Below are positions 1 through 8,661 of a stretch of 28,191 nucleotides of DNA, one piece after another. The notes below the pieces were generated by a model. It made no database searches. It was given only the letters and a program-made list of their open reading frames with translations, and was not told the DNA's origin. The position numbers and the translations under genes were made by a program. The stretch comes from JBAXLO01 sp037134755 (GTDB lineage: Bacteria > Bacteroidota > Bacteroidia > Bacteroidales > JACABE01): NCBI GenBank assembly GCA_037134755.1, contig JBAXLO010000036.1:1-28191 (forward strand), read 5' to 3'. Every line of letters starts with the position of its first letter. Position 1 is the first letter of the stretch.

Positions 1-1
1 A

Positions 2-631
2 CCAATTGCAGGAAGTAATGGTAACGTAACAATCTGTGCAGGAAGTACAGTAACACTAACACAATTAAATACAGCAATAGGCACACATGATGCAGGCGGA
101 ATATGGACACCAACACTAGCAGGTGCTGGAATTTACACTTATACCGTAGCAGCAACAACACCATGTACAGTACCGGCAACAGCAACTGTAACCGTAACTG
201 AACAAGCACAACCAATTGCAGGAAGTAATGGTAACGTAACAATCTGTGCAGGAAGTACAGTAACATTAGTACAATTAAATGCAGCTATTGGAACACACGA
301 TGCAGGTGGAATTTGGACTCCAACTCTTGCCGGAGCAGGAATTTACACTTATACCGTAGCAGCAACAGCTCCATGTACAGTACCGGCAACAGCTACTGTA
401 ACTGTAACAGAACATGCACAACCAATTGCAGGTAGTAATGGTAGTGTAACAATCTGTGCAGGAAGTACAGTAACATTAGCACAATTGAATACAGCTATAG
501 GCACACATGATGCTGGCGGAATCTGGACACCAACTCTAGCCGGTGCAGGAACTTATACCTATACCGTAGCAGCAACAGCACCATGTACTGTACCAGCAAC
601 AGCAACAGTAACAGTAACAGAACAAGCACCA
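2..631 (+). repeat. Three tandem 210-bp in-gene repeats
   Basis: Copies begin at 2, 212 and 422 with an exact 210-bp period, or 70 residues. No insertions or deletions are visible. Differences between copies are mostly at third codon positions, for example in the HDAGG(I)WTPTLAGAG segment, so the protein repeat is more conserved than the DNA. More copies may lie upstream of the window. Confidence 0.95.
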
Positions 632-3298
632 GCTACACCAATAGTTAGTGTTGTTAACAATTGCGGTTCTTCTACTCTTACAATTACAAATGCAATTGCA
701 GGAGCTTCATTTACATGGACTGGTGGTTTAATAAGTAATCCTGGTACTGCAACAACACAAGGTACTTACTATGTAACTCAGACTGATGTTAATGGTAGCG
801 GTTGTACTAGCGCCCAAAGTGCTGGTGCAGTAGCAACACCAAATTCATATCCAACTGCACCTTCAGTAACAGTTGTTGATCCAATTTGTGGTGATAACAA
901 TGGTTATATTACTATTACTTCTGCAACTACTGGATTACAATTTAATCTTAACGGATTAGGTTATGCAGCATATACAGGTCCTTATACTGTAAATGCAAGT
1001 ACTGGATATAGTATTCTTGCAAAAACTGCTGCTGGTTGTATATCAATAAGTGCAACTACAGGAACAATTGGAGCTGCAAAAGCATCAGTTGGAACATTAA
1101 CAGTTAATGTTACAAATCCAATTTGTGGTGATAATAATGGTTATGTTACTATTACTTCTGCTACAACAGGTCTTCAATTTAATATGAATGGATCAGGTTA
1201 TGCAGCATTTGCAAGTCCTTATATGCTTGCACCAAATGCAGCATATAGTATTATAGCTAAAAATAATGATGGATGTACTTCAAATGTAGTTTCAGGAACA
1301 ATTGGTGCTGCAAAAATTACACCTTTAGCTCCAACAGGATCTGCTAGTCAAGCATTCTGTACTGGTACTTCTCCACTAGTTTCTAATTTAATAGTTACAG
1401 GAACAAGTATTGTATGGTACAATGCAGCTACATTAGGAACTGTTGTTCCTACTACTACAGCATTAGTAAATGGTGCTATTTACTATGCAAGTCAAAATAA
1501 TGGTACTTGCGAAAGTTCAGCAAGATTAGCTGTAACAGCAAATGTTACTACTAGTAATGCTCAAACTTTAGCTATTACTTCTTCTGCAGGATATTGGAAT
1601 TCCGTTTCTTCAGGAACTTCTGTTATATTTACTGCAACAAATACAGGTACTGTAGCACCTTCAGATATTCAATGGTTTAAAAATAATGTTAATACCACAA
1701 TGACAGGTACAACTTATACTTATACACCAGTAGAAGGTGATTTTATTAAAGCTGTAGTTAATCCTTCTACTTGCAGTTCAGGAGCTACTTCTAATGTAAT
1801 TACTATGCATATTTTTGTAACTAATACATGGACAGGTACAACAAGTAATGCATGGAATGTTGCAACAAACTGGAGTTTGGGAATTGTTCCATTATCATAT
1901 CATAATGTAATTGTACCAGCAGTAACTAATATGCCTACTATTTCAACAGCAGGTCTTTGTCATGATTTTACATTGCTAAATAATGCAACATTTATTGATA
2001 ACAATAAATATCTTTCTATACTTGGAGCTTTAGAAGCTGATCGTTCTTTAACACCTGGTAAATGGCATTTTATTGCCTCACCAGTATTATTAGCTTATGG
2101 TTATGCTTTCTCAGGTGATAATCCTGATAATGGAACAGGAGTTAATAAAGATACATTATATTTATATAAATATAATGAATCAACAAATGTTTTTGCTCCT
2201 ATTGCAGTTGGTAATCAAGAAATACTAACACCTGGTAAAGGTTATGAAGTTTGGTCAACAAAACAAGTAACAATTAAACTAAAAGGTGTATACGGAAATC
2301 AACTACAGAGTTTGAATGATACTTTATCTTTAACTTGTACTGCTCCTTATGCTAGTCATGGTTATAACTTAGTAGGTAATCCATTTCCTTGTGCACTTGA
2401 TCTTACAAATTCAGGAACTTGGGAACAAGCAAATATGTCTGCAGCAATTATGACTTGGGATCCTGTAGCCAAGAATTATAAATATAAGATTGGAACTGGT
2501 ATTACAACATTACCAGGTAATTTAATTCCAGCTTATCAAGCATTTTATGTAGTTGCAACAGGAGCTAGTCCAAAAATGATTATACCAACTTCAGCAAAAA
2601 CTCATGGAGGAACATTCTACAAATCAAGTATTGCTGACTTATTACATTTAACTGTAAATGGTAATAATTATATGGATGAAACATTTATTAACTTTAATTC
2701 TAATGCAACAGAAGGTTTCGACGGTCAATATGATGTTGAAAAACTTTTTGGTGCTGACGAAGTTCCTCAATTCTATTCATTATTAAGTGATAAGAATTTA
2801 GCTGTAAATACATTACCTGACATAACTTCAAATCCTGTAGTACAAATGGGATTTAGTGTAACTGTAGCTGGTACATATAGTATTACTGCAAGTGAACTTA
2901 GTAGTTTTGTAGCTGGAACTTCTATTAAATTAGAAGATACTAAATTAAATACTTTTACAGATTTAAATGCTCAACCAGTATATAGCTTTAGTGCTGATGC
3001 AAATGATAACGTAAATAGGTTTAAAGTACATTTTGGTGCACCTAATGGAATTAACAATAATAATGGTAACGGTGGTATCAATATTTATTCTGATAATAAT
3101 ATTATATATATCAATAATCTAGGAACAGAACAAATAAAAGATATTGTTGTATATGATTTATTAGGACAGGAATTATTGAGAAAACAAGCATCTAATAATA
3201 CTGTTAATACTGTTAATATGCAATTTGCTACAGCTTATTACATGGTAAAAGTTGTAACAAGTAGTAATGTATATACTAAAAAAATATATGTAAAATAA
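2..3298 (+). CDS. Large secreted repeat protein with T9SS C-terminal sorting domain (5' end outside window)
   Basis: The frame is open from position 2, so the true start lies upstream. The ATG at 485 is inside the third repeat and is not a start. The visible 1098 residues begin with three 70-residue repeats (first motif PIAGSNGNVTICAGS), each with two Cys, probably Ig/PKD-like. An Ig-like stretch and two 79-residue repeats containing ICGDNNGY follow. The last ~450 residues are a non-repetitive region starting near NTWTGTTSNAWNVATNWS, of a kind common in Bacteroidota surface proteins. The final ~70 residues have the pattern of a type A T9SS sorting domain: a first strand (INIYSDNNIIYI), then DIVVYDLLGQEL, then a terminal YMVKVV...YTKKIYVK. 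By family knowledge such proteins cross the outer membrane through T9SS and are released or anchored to surface lipopolysaccharide. The specific ligand or activity is unknown; an adhesin or matrix role is inference. Confidence 0.9.
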   Translation, partial: PIAGSNGNVTICAGSTVTLTQLNTAIGTHDAGGIWTPTLAGAGIYTYTVAATTPCTVPATATVTVTEQAQPIAGSNGNVTICAGSTVTLVQLNAAIGTHDAGGIWTPTLAGAGIYTYTVAATAPCTVPATATVTVTEHAQPIAGSNGSVTICAGSTVTLAQLNTAIGTHDAGGIWTPTLAGAGTYTYTVAATAPCTVPATATVTVTEQAPATPIVSVVNNCGSSTLTITNAIAGASFTWTGGLISNPGTATTQGTYYVTQTDVNGSGCTSAQSAGAVATPNSYPTAPSVTVVDPICGDNNGYITITSATTGLQFNLNGLGYAAYTGPYTVNASTGYSILAKTAAGCISISATTGTIGAAKASVGTLTVNVTNPICGDNNGYVTITSATTGLQFNMNGSGYAAFASPYMLAPNAAYSIIAKNNDGCTSNVVSGTIGAAKITPLAPTGSASQAFCTGTSPLVSNLIVTGTSIVWYNAATLGTVVPTTTALVNGAIYYASQNNGTCESSARLAVTANVTTSNAQTLAITSSAGYWNSVSSGTSVIFTATNTGTVAPSDIQWFKNNVNTTMTGTTYTYTPVEGDFIKAVVNPSTCSSGATSNVITMHIFVTNTWTGTTSNAWNVATNWSLGIVPLSYHNVIVPAVTNMPTISTAGLCHDFTLLNNATFIDNNKYLSILGALEADRSLTPGKWHFIASPVLLAYGYAFSGDNPDNGTGVNKDTLYLYKYNESTNVFAPIAVGNQEILTPGKGYEVWSTKQVTIKLKGVYGNQLQSLNDTLSLTCTAPYASHGYNLVGNPFPCALDLTNSGTWEQANMSAAIMTWDPVAKNYKYKIGTGITTLPGNLIPAYQAFYVVATGASPKMIIPTSAKTHGGTFYKSSIADLLHLTVNGNNYMDETFINFNSNATEGFDGQYDVEKLFGADEVPQFYSLLSDKNLAVNTLPDITSNPVVQMGFSVTVAGTYSITASELSSFVAGTSIKLEDTKLNTFTDLNAQPVYSFSADANDNVNRFKVHFGAPNGINNNNGNGGINIYSDNNIIYINNLGTEQIKDIVVYDLLGQELLRKQASNNTVNTVNMQFATAYYMVKVVTSSNVYTKKIYVK
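845..1318 (+). repeat. Two tandem 237-bp in-gene repeats
   Basis: Two 79-residue copies share ICGDNNGY, TITSATTGLQFN, NGxGYAA and GTIGAAK. The segment CCAATTTGTGGTGAT recurs at 881 and 1118, giving a period of 237 bp. They resemble the small beta-sandwich repeats of SprB-like surface proteins, but the family is not certain. Confidence 0.85.
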
Positions 3299-3309
3299 TT
3301 TTTGTGATT

Positions 3310-3349
3310 ACCTCATATATGTGTTCTTATAAGAATACATATATGAGGT
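3310..3349 (+). terminator. Long hairpin after the T9SS protein gene
   Basis: A near-perfect inverted repeat begins 12 bases after the stop codon. The arms are about 20 bases each, with one mismatch that would be a G-U pair, centred on TTCTTATAAGAA. There is no clear T-run after it, so it may act as a terminator or as an mRNA 3'-end stabiliser. Confidence 0.6.
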
Positions 3350-3400
3350 ATCATTAATTAAAAATATAATAAATAATTAGGAATCTTTAATAAATAGCAA

Positions 3401-3628
3401 ATGAAAAGAACAATAAAAACAATTGCGGTAATTTTTTTGTTAGCAATGTTACCTGTATTAAGTAATGCTCAACCACCAGATCCAGGTGGAGTTGGAGGTC
3501 CAGGTACAGATCCAGGTGCTGGAGATATACCAGCAGGTGGTGGTGCACCAATTGATGGTGGACTAAGTATACTACTATTATTAGGAGCTGCTTATGGTAC
3601 AAAAAAAATGTACAAAGTAGGCGAATAA
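3401..3628 (+). CDS. Small PID-CTERM-like exported protein
   Basis: A 75-aa protein in three parts. Residues 1-24 are a signal peptide (MKRTIKT, then AVIFLLAMLPVL, ending SNAQ). Residues 25-49 are a Pro/Gly/Asp-rich linker (PPDPGGVGGPG...). The tail is PIDGG followed by a hydrophobic helix LSILLLLGAAYG and a basic end KKMYK. That tripartite tail (short motif, transmembrane segment, basic cluster) is the pattern of C-terminal sorting signals; the PID-GG version matches what is called a PID-CTERM domain in Bacteroidota. The processing enzyme is not in this window. The mature chain would be only about 25-30 residues. It has its own strong downstream terminator and lies between two surface-related features. 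The function is unknown. Confidence 0.75.
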   Translation: MKRTIKTIAVIFLLAMLPVLSNAQPPDPGGVGGPGTDPGAGDIPAGGGAPIDGGLSILLLLGAAYGTKKMYKVGE

Positions 3629-3647
3629 TTAAGTTTAATAATTAAAT

Positions 3648-3682
3648 AAAAGGCATCAGTTTTTATAATTGATGCCTTTTTT
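3648..3682 (+). terminator. Rho-independent terminator after the PID-CTERM-like gene
   Basis: The stem GGCATCA / TGATGCC has an A-run before it and a six-T run after it. It lies 20 bases after the stop codon at 3628. Confidence 0.85.
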
Positions 3683-3830
3683 AGTTATGTGGAATTAACA
3701 ATTAAATAGAATGACTTTATAAATATCGCTAAATTTTCGTCTCAAATAAACATAACGCATTTATTTGTGTTAGTTGTAATAATGAAACAATTTTTAAAGA
3801 AACTATTTACTAATTTAAAAAATAAATATA

Positions 3831-4067
3831 ATGGATACACCTAAAAGAGCAGGAGATATGCCTGTTGCAGTAGAATTGGTACAAGGAGAAACTTATGCAT
3901 GGTGTGCATGTGGTTTATCAAATAATCAACCATTTTGTGATGGTTCGCATCATACTACTGATATGACACCTAATGTTTTTGAAGCTGAAAGAACAGGTAC
4001 ACATTATATGTGTATGTGTAAAGCTACTAAAAACAAACCATTCTGTGATGGTTCGCATGCTGGTTAA
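3831..4067 (+). CDS. Double CDGSH-type iron-sulfur protein
   Basis: A 78-aa protein with two complete CDGSH motifs. The first is C25-x-C27 ... P-F-C36-D-G-S-H40, the second C61-x-C63 ... P-F-C72-D-G-S-H76. Each Cys3-His set is expected to bind one [2Fe-2S] cluster, as in the mitoNEET/Miner family. The two-motif single-chain form resembles bacterial relatives of Miner2. There is no signal peptide, so it should be cytoplasmic, where such proteins are linked to redox sensing or electron/cluster transfer. The exact role here is not known. The ATG at 3831 fits because the protein begins directly before the first conserved strand. It stands alone, with a terminator at 4127-4164. Confidence 0.92.
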   Translation: MDTPKRAGDMPVAVELVQGETYAWCACGLSNNQPFCDGSHHTTDMTPNVFEAERTGTHYMCMCKATKNKPFCDGSHAG

Positions 4068-4126
4068 ATTTATCTTATAAACCAAATTCTAACATAAATA
4101 CTACTATTTTAATAAGAGTATTTTAT

Positions 4127-4164
4127 AAAAACGTCTTCACCAGTTAAATGATGAAGACGTTTTT
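4127..4164. terminator. Bidirectional terminator between convergent genes
   Basis: Thirteen-base perfect arms (AAAAACGTCTTCA / TGAAGACGTTTTT) enclose a 12-base loop. The A-run on one side and the T-run on the other make it work on both strands. It serves the CDGSH gene on plus and the efflux operon ending at 4259 on minus. Confidence 0.88.
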
Positions 4165-4258
4165 AGTTATAATGATTTAGTATGATTTTAGATAGCTGAA
4201 ACACTAAATCTAAAAGTTAAATATTTTATTCAAACTAATATTAAAGATATAATAAATT

Positions 4259-5554
4259 TTATAAACCTGCTATTAATTGTTTCAATTTAGTTTCTGCAAG
4301 TTTTAAATTATATTTTAAATTAATTAAACGTGTTTGCGAATCTACAAAGCTTTCCTGAGCTTGTCTTACTTCTAATACTGTTGTCTGTCCTAAACGAAGT
4401 CTTTCCATTACAATATCAAGGTTTTCTTTAGTTAAATCTGCATTTTCTTTTTCAATATTTAGAAGATTAAGTTGACTTTCATAAACTGTAATTACATTTT
4501 GTAGCTGAACATTCAATTGTATCTTAACTGATTCAAGATAATATTGAGATGATTTTAATTGAAGTTTAGCAACGTCTTTTTGTCTTTTAATATTTCCTGA
4601 CTGATATAAAGGAATAGTAAAGCTTCCTCCAATTTGGGGTCCATTAATTCGATTAATAAGTATACTTCCTGCACTATTATTACTTTCAGTGAAATTATAA
4701 CCGCCAAATAAACTTACTTTAGGAAAATAATAAGAATTAAATTCACTTATAGTTAGCTTTGATATATCAATTTGTTTTTGTAACGAAAGCAATGTAGTAT
4801 TACTTGCGTACATTTTACTTAATAATTCTTCTTTATTTAATTTAAAACTATTAGGAATTGAATCTGTAACATCAAGAACTGTTCCTGCATCTCTACATAA
4901 CAATTGATTTAATGATCTTTTGGACGCTGTTATTACACTTAACTGATTTAAGGCATTTTCAGAATAAACATTTAAATCAATCTTTGATTGTAGTAAATTG
5001 TTTTTTGGAATAAGTCCTGCATCATAGCTGGTTTGAAGTATTTTTACTCGTTCTTTATTATAGTTTATTACTTCATTTAAGGAATTTAACTGCTGAGTTT
5101 GTCTGACTATATCATAATATGCAGCTATTACATTATAAATAGTTTGCATTACTTTATCTTTATATTGAAGTTCTCCTAATACTTGTATTTCATTTAGCTT
5201 ATTCTTTGTAATAAACATTTTGCCTCCATCAAAAATATTCCAATTTACAAAAGCTCCTGCAGAAAAAGTATTGTATTTTGCATTTGAAGCAGTGATTTCG
5301 CTACCCGATGATAGCTTTTGATCAATACTATTAACAGCATAATTATCAGAACCTGTAATTGAGACACCGGGAAGCATACCTGAGTTTCCTAAAGTATTAT
5401 TTAGTTTAGCTGCATCAACATCGTTTCGAGCTATCCATATATCAAAGTTGTTTTTAAGAGCAATATTTATAGCTTCATCAATAGTTAGCACATTTTGTGA
5501 TTGAATGACTAAACTATTTATGATTATTATCGATAGAAGAATTATTCTTTTCAT
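4259..5554 (-). CDS. TolC-family outer-membrane efflux channel
   Basis: A 431-aa protein, a normal length for the TolC/OprM class. It has an N-terminal signal peptide (MKRIILLSIIIINSLVIQS) followed by LTIDEAINIALKNNFDI, the conserved opening of the outer membrane efflux protein repeat. The second half repeats the pattern: a helix with LLSLQKQIDISKLTISEFNSYY, then FPKVSLFGGYNF, then long Gln/Leu-rich helices ending with LNLKYNLKLAETKLKQLI-type heptads (positions ~400-431). By family knowledge three copies form a beta-barrel plus periplasmic alpha-tunnel. It is the last gene of the operon, 14 bases after the pump gene, and completes a tripartite pump. The substrate cannot be told from the sequence. 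Confidence 0.95.
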   Translation of the reverse strand: MKRIILLSIIIINSLVIQSQNVLTIDEAINIALKNNFDIWIARNDVDAAKLNNTLGNSGMLPGVSITGSDNYAVNSIDQKLSSGSEITASNAKYNTFSAGAFVNWNIFDGGKMFITKNKLNEIQVLGELQYKDKVMQTIYNVIAAYYDIVRQTQQLNSLNEVINYNKERVKILQTSYDAGLIPKNNLLQSKIDLNVYSENALNQLSVITASKRSLNQLLCRDAGTVLDVTDSIPNSFKLNKEELLSKMYASNTTLLSLQKQIDISKLTISEFNSYYFPKVSLFGGYNFTESNNSAGSILINRINGPQIGGSFTIPLYQSGNIKRQKDVAKLQLKSSQYYLESVKIQLNVQLQNVITVYESQLNLLNIEKENADLTKENLDIVMERLRLGQTTVLEVRQAQESFVDSQTRLINLKYNLKLAETKLKQLIAGL

Positions 5555-5568
5555 CTTATTTAATAAAT

Positions 5569-8500
5569 TTAACTGATTAAATTATCAGGAGTAATGGTAT
5601 CTAAAGTGTCTTCCATGTTTTTTGCTGAGATTATTGTGTACATTACCGGAATTACAAATAATGTTAGTAATAATGAAAACAATAAACCTCCAACAACTAC
5701 TATTCCTAGTGGTACACGGCTTTGAGCTCCTGCTCCTAAGGCTAATGCTATTGGTAAAGCCCCAAATATTGTAGCTAAAGATGTCATTAAGATAGGGCGT
5801 AAACGAGCTGCAGCGGCTTCAAAAACAGCCTCTCTTTTGCTAAGCCCTATTTTACGTTTTTGATTTGCAAATTCAACGATAAGAATTCCGTTTTTTGTTA
5901 CTAATCCGATCAACATGATCATTCCAATTTCAGAAAAGATATTTAAGGTCATGCCAAATATCCATAATGATAATAAAGCTCCTGCTATAGCTAAAGGTAC
6001 GGTTAGCATAATTGTAAAAGGATCTCTGAAACTCTCGAATTGTGCTGCTAGAATAAGGTAAATTAATACTAAGGCCATGATTAATGCAAAGGCAATATTA
6101 GAACTGCTTTCAGTAAAGTCCCTTGATGGTCCGGCTAAATCAGTATGGAAGGATTCATCTAATACATCTTTAGATATTCTTTTCATTGCGTCAATACCTT
6201 CTCCTAATGATCTGCCTTCTGCTAGAGATGCTGATACTGTTGCCGATTTATATCTATTATAATGATATAATGAAGGCGGATTACTGTTCTCTTCTGTTTT
6301 TACAAGGTTATCTAATTGTATTAGATTTCCGCTATTGTTTCTAACATATAATGATGTTATATCAGCAGGATCGCTTCTTTCTGAACGTTCTACCTGACCT
6401 ATCACATAATATTGCTTACCTTTTCTGATAAAATAATCATATCTTCGACCACTTAATGCAAAGGTAAGAGTATTGGATACATCTATTTCATTAACACCAA
6501 GATTAGTTGCTTTTAACCGGTCAACAAAAACATTAATTTCAGGTTTGTTAAATTTAAGATTTACATCAACATTACCAAAGACAGGATCTTTACGAGCAGC
6601 TTCCAAAAATTTAGGTAGTGCTGATTGTATCTTACTAAAATCTAGATTTTGTATAACAAATTGTACAGGTAATTGTGAACCTGATGATAATGAGGTTGAA
6701 ATAGTTTGTTCTTGTATAGGTATAATTCTAGCTGCCGGAAAACGTTTGTAAAGTCTTACTAATCTATCGTATACTTGTTGTTGGGTTGCTTTACGTTCGT
6801 TAGGTTCTTTTAGAAATATCTGTATAGCACCTGTGTTAGTGCTTGGTGTCATACCGCCTCCCAATCTGGTAAAGAACAATCTTCCTTCAGGAACACTGTC
6901 TGTTACTTGTTGTCCTATTTTATCTAATAGTTTTTTTGTGTAATCATAATCAGTTCCTTCGGGTAGGGTTAAAGAAGATCTTAAAATACTATGGTCTTCA
7001 AGAGGTGCTAATTCAGATTTAAGATTTTGAGTTAAAAATCCTATCAATACCATACATATAAATAATATTAATAGAGCATAACTCTTTGTTTTCATAAATG
7101 TTTTGAGCAATCTTCTGTAAAAATTATCTAAATTTACAAAGAAAGGTTCAGTCAGCATATAAAATTTAGAGTGTGCGGTTGAAGTTCCTAGTTTTACGTT
7201 TAATACAGGTGTTAATGTTAACGATACAAAGGCAGATATTAAAACGGCTCCTGCTAAAACGATCCCAAATTCGCGAAATAATCTTCCGGTAAATCCCTGA
7301 AGGAAAATAACGGGAATAAATACAATAGCTAAAGTAAATGAAGTTGTTATAACTACTGAAAAAATTTCTCTGGTGCCTTCAACTGCAGCCTTCCATTTGT
7401 CCATTCCTTGTTCAATTTTCTTAAAAATGTTTTCTGTTACCACAATACCGTCATCTACAACTAAACCGGTGGCTAATACTATTGCAAGTAAGGTTAATAC
7501 ATTTATCGAAAATCCAAAAATATACATAATAAAAAATGCTCCAATTAAGGATACAGGAATATCAATTAAGGGTCGTAGTGCTATTATCCAGTTTCTAAAG
7601 AAGATAAAGATAATAAGCACAACTAATAGTATAGCTATGATCAATGTTTCGGTAACATCTTTAACAGATTGCTTAACAAACTTAGATTTATCATAACCAA
7701 CATCTAATGTAGTTCCTTCGGGTAGGTTCTTTTTTACTTCATCCAGTCTTTTAAAGAACTCATCTGCTATTTGAATATGATTAGCTCCTGGAAGGGGAAT
7801 TAATGCTAACGAGATACCCTCGCCACCATTAAGTTTTACATTAATTTCTTCGTCTTGAGGGCCTAAAACAGCATCTCCAATATCACTTAATCTTACAATT
7901 TGATTATTTGTTTGTTTTATAATCAGATTATTAAAATCATCTTCGGTTACAAGTTTCCCATAAGTTTTAACAATAAGTTCGGTAGCTTTGCCTTTAATGA
8001 TACCTCCTGGAAGTTCAACGTTTTCTTTTTGCAAAACACTATTAACATCCAAAGCTGTAACATTATATGCTGCCATTTTGTTGGGGTTAAGCCAAATTCT
8101 CATAGCAGGACGCTTCTGTCCGTACAAACCAACTGAACTTACGCCCGGTATAGTTTGGAATTTCTCTTGTAGTATATTCTCAGCATAATCACTTAACTCC
8201 AATGCGTTCATTTTTGAACTCTGAACCGCTAGTGTAATAATAGGATCGCTGTTAGCATCTGCTTTTGTTACAATAGGAGGGGCGTCAATGTCCTGAGGAA
8301 GGTTGCGTGATGCCTGTGAAGTTTTATCACGTACATCATTTGCTGCTTTTTCCAAATCAGCACCTACATTAAATTCAACTAGTATTGAGCTACTTCCGGT
8401 AGTAGATGAGGATGATATTGATCTTACGCCTTCAATACCATTAATTGATTTCTCAATTGGTTCGGTAATCTGCGATTCAATAATATCAGCATTAGCTCCG

Positions 8501-8655
8501 GTATAATTTGTTTGTACACTTATAGTTGGAGGGTCAATTGCGGGGTATAATCTTACGCCTAAGAAGCTAAAACCTACGTATCCAAACAAAATTATCACCA
8601 AACTCATCACGATTGAAGCAACCGGACGCTTTAAAGCAAAATCAGATAATGTCAT
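5569..8655 (-). CDS. RND-family efflux pump, inner-membrane permease
   Basis: A 1028-aa protein of the AcrB/MexB-like (hydrophobe/amphiphile) RND class, the usual length. TM1 is near residues 10-30, followed by a large periplasmic loop, a TM block at ~335-490, a second periplasmic loop and a last TM block at ~860-1015. The proton-relay residues are present: Asp401-Asp402 in GLVVDDGIVVTENI, and Lys921 in GLVTKNGIL. The paired Asp and the operon type favour drug or lipid efflux over metal export. It sits 6 bases after the adaptor gene and 14 bases before the TolC gene. Genes of this kind export drugs, dyes, bile salts or lipids; the actual substrate is unknown. No regulator is adjacent. Confidence 0.96.
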   Translation of the reverse strand: MTLSDFALKRPVASIVMSLVIILFGYVGFSFLGVRLYPAIDPPTISVQTNYTGANADIIESQITEPIEKSINGIEGVRSISSSSTTGSSSILVEFNVGADLEKAANDVRDKTSQASRNLPQDIDAPPIVTKADANSDPIITLAVQSSKMNALELSDYAENILQEKFQTIPGVSSVGLYGQKRPAMRIWLNPNKMAAYNVTALDVNSVLQKENVELPGGIIKGKATELIVKTYGKLVTEDDFNNLIIKQTNNQIVRLSDIGDAVLGPQDEEINVKLNGGEGISLALIPLPGANHIQIADEFFKRLDEVKKNLPEGTTLDVGYDKSKFVKQSVKDVTETLIIAILLVVLIIFIFFRNWIIALRPLIDIPVSLIGAFFIMYIFGFSINVLTLLAIVLATGLVVDDGIVVTENIFKKIEQGMDKWKAAVEGTREIFSVVITTSFTLAIVFIPVIFLQGFTGRLFREFGIVLAGAVLISAFVSLTLTPVLNVKLGTSTAHSKFYMLTEPFFVNLDNFYRRLLKTFMKTKSYALLILFICMVLIGFLTQNLKSELAPLEDHSILRSSLTLPEGTDYDYTKKLLDKIGQQVTDSVPEGRLFFTRLGGGMTPSTNTGAIQIFLKEPNERKATQQQVYDRLVRLYKRFPAARIIPIQEQTISTSLSSGSQLPVQFVIQNLDFSKIQSALPKFLEAARKDPVFGNVDVNLKFNKPEINVFVDRLKATNLGVNEIDVSNTLTFALSGRRYDYFIRKGKQYYVIGQVERSERSDPADITSLYVRNNSGNLIQLDNLVKTEENSNPPSLYHYNRYKSATVSASLAEGRSLGEGIDAMKRISKDVLDESFHTDLAGPSRDFTESSSNIAFALIMALVLIYLILAAQFESFRDPFTIMLTVPLAIAGALLSLWIFGMTLNIFSEIGMIMLIGLVTKNGILIVEFANQKRKIGLSKREAVFEAAAARLRPILMTSLATIFGALPIALALGAGAQSRVPLGIVVVGGLLFSLLLTLFVIPVMYTIISAKNMEDTLDTITPDNLIS

Positions 8656-8661
8656 AATTCT

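Noticed and set aside
485..487. ATG at 485 as the start of the T9SS protein
   Set aside because: It lies inside the third 70-residue repeat and the frame is open back to position 2; there is no signal peptide after it.
3387..3602. Minus-strand 71-codon frame opposite the PID-CTERM-like gene
   Set aside because: It is a His/Leu-rich antisense shadow of a gene with clear signal peptide and tail.
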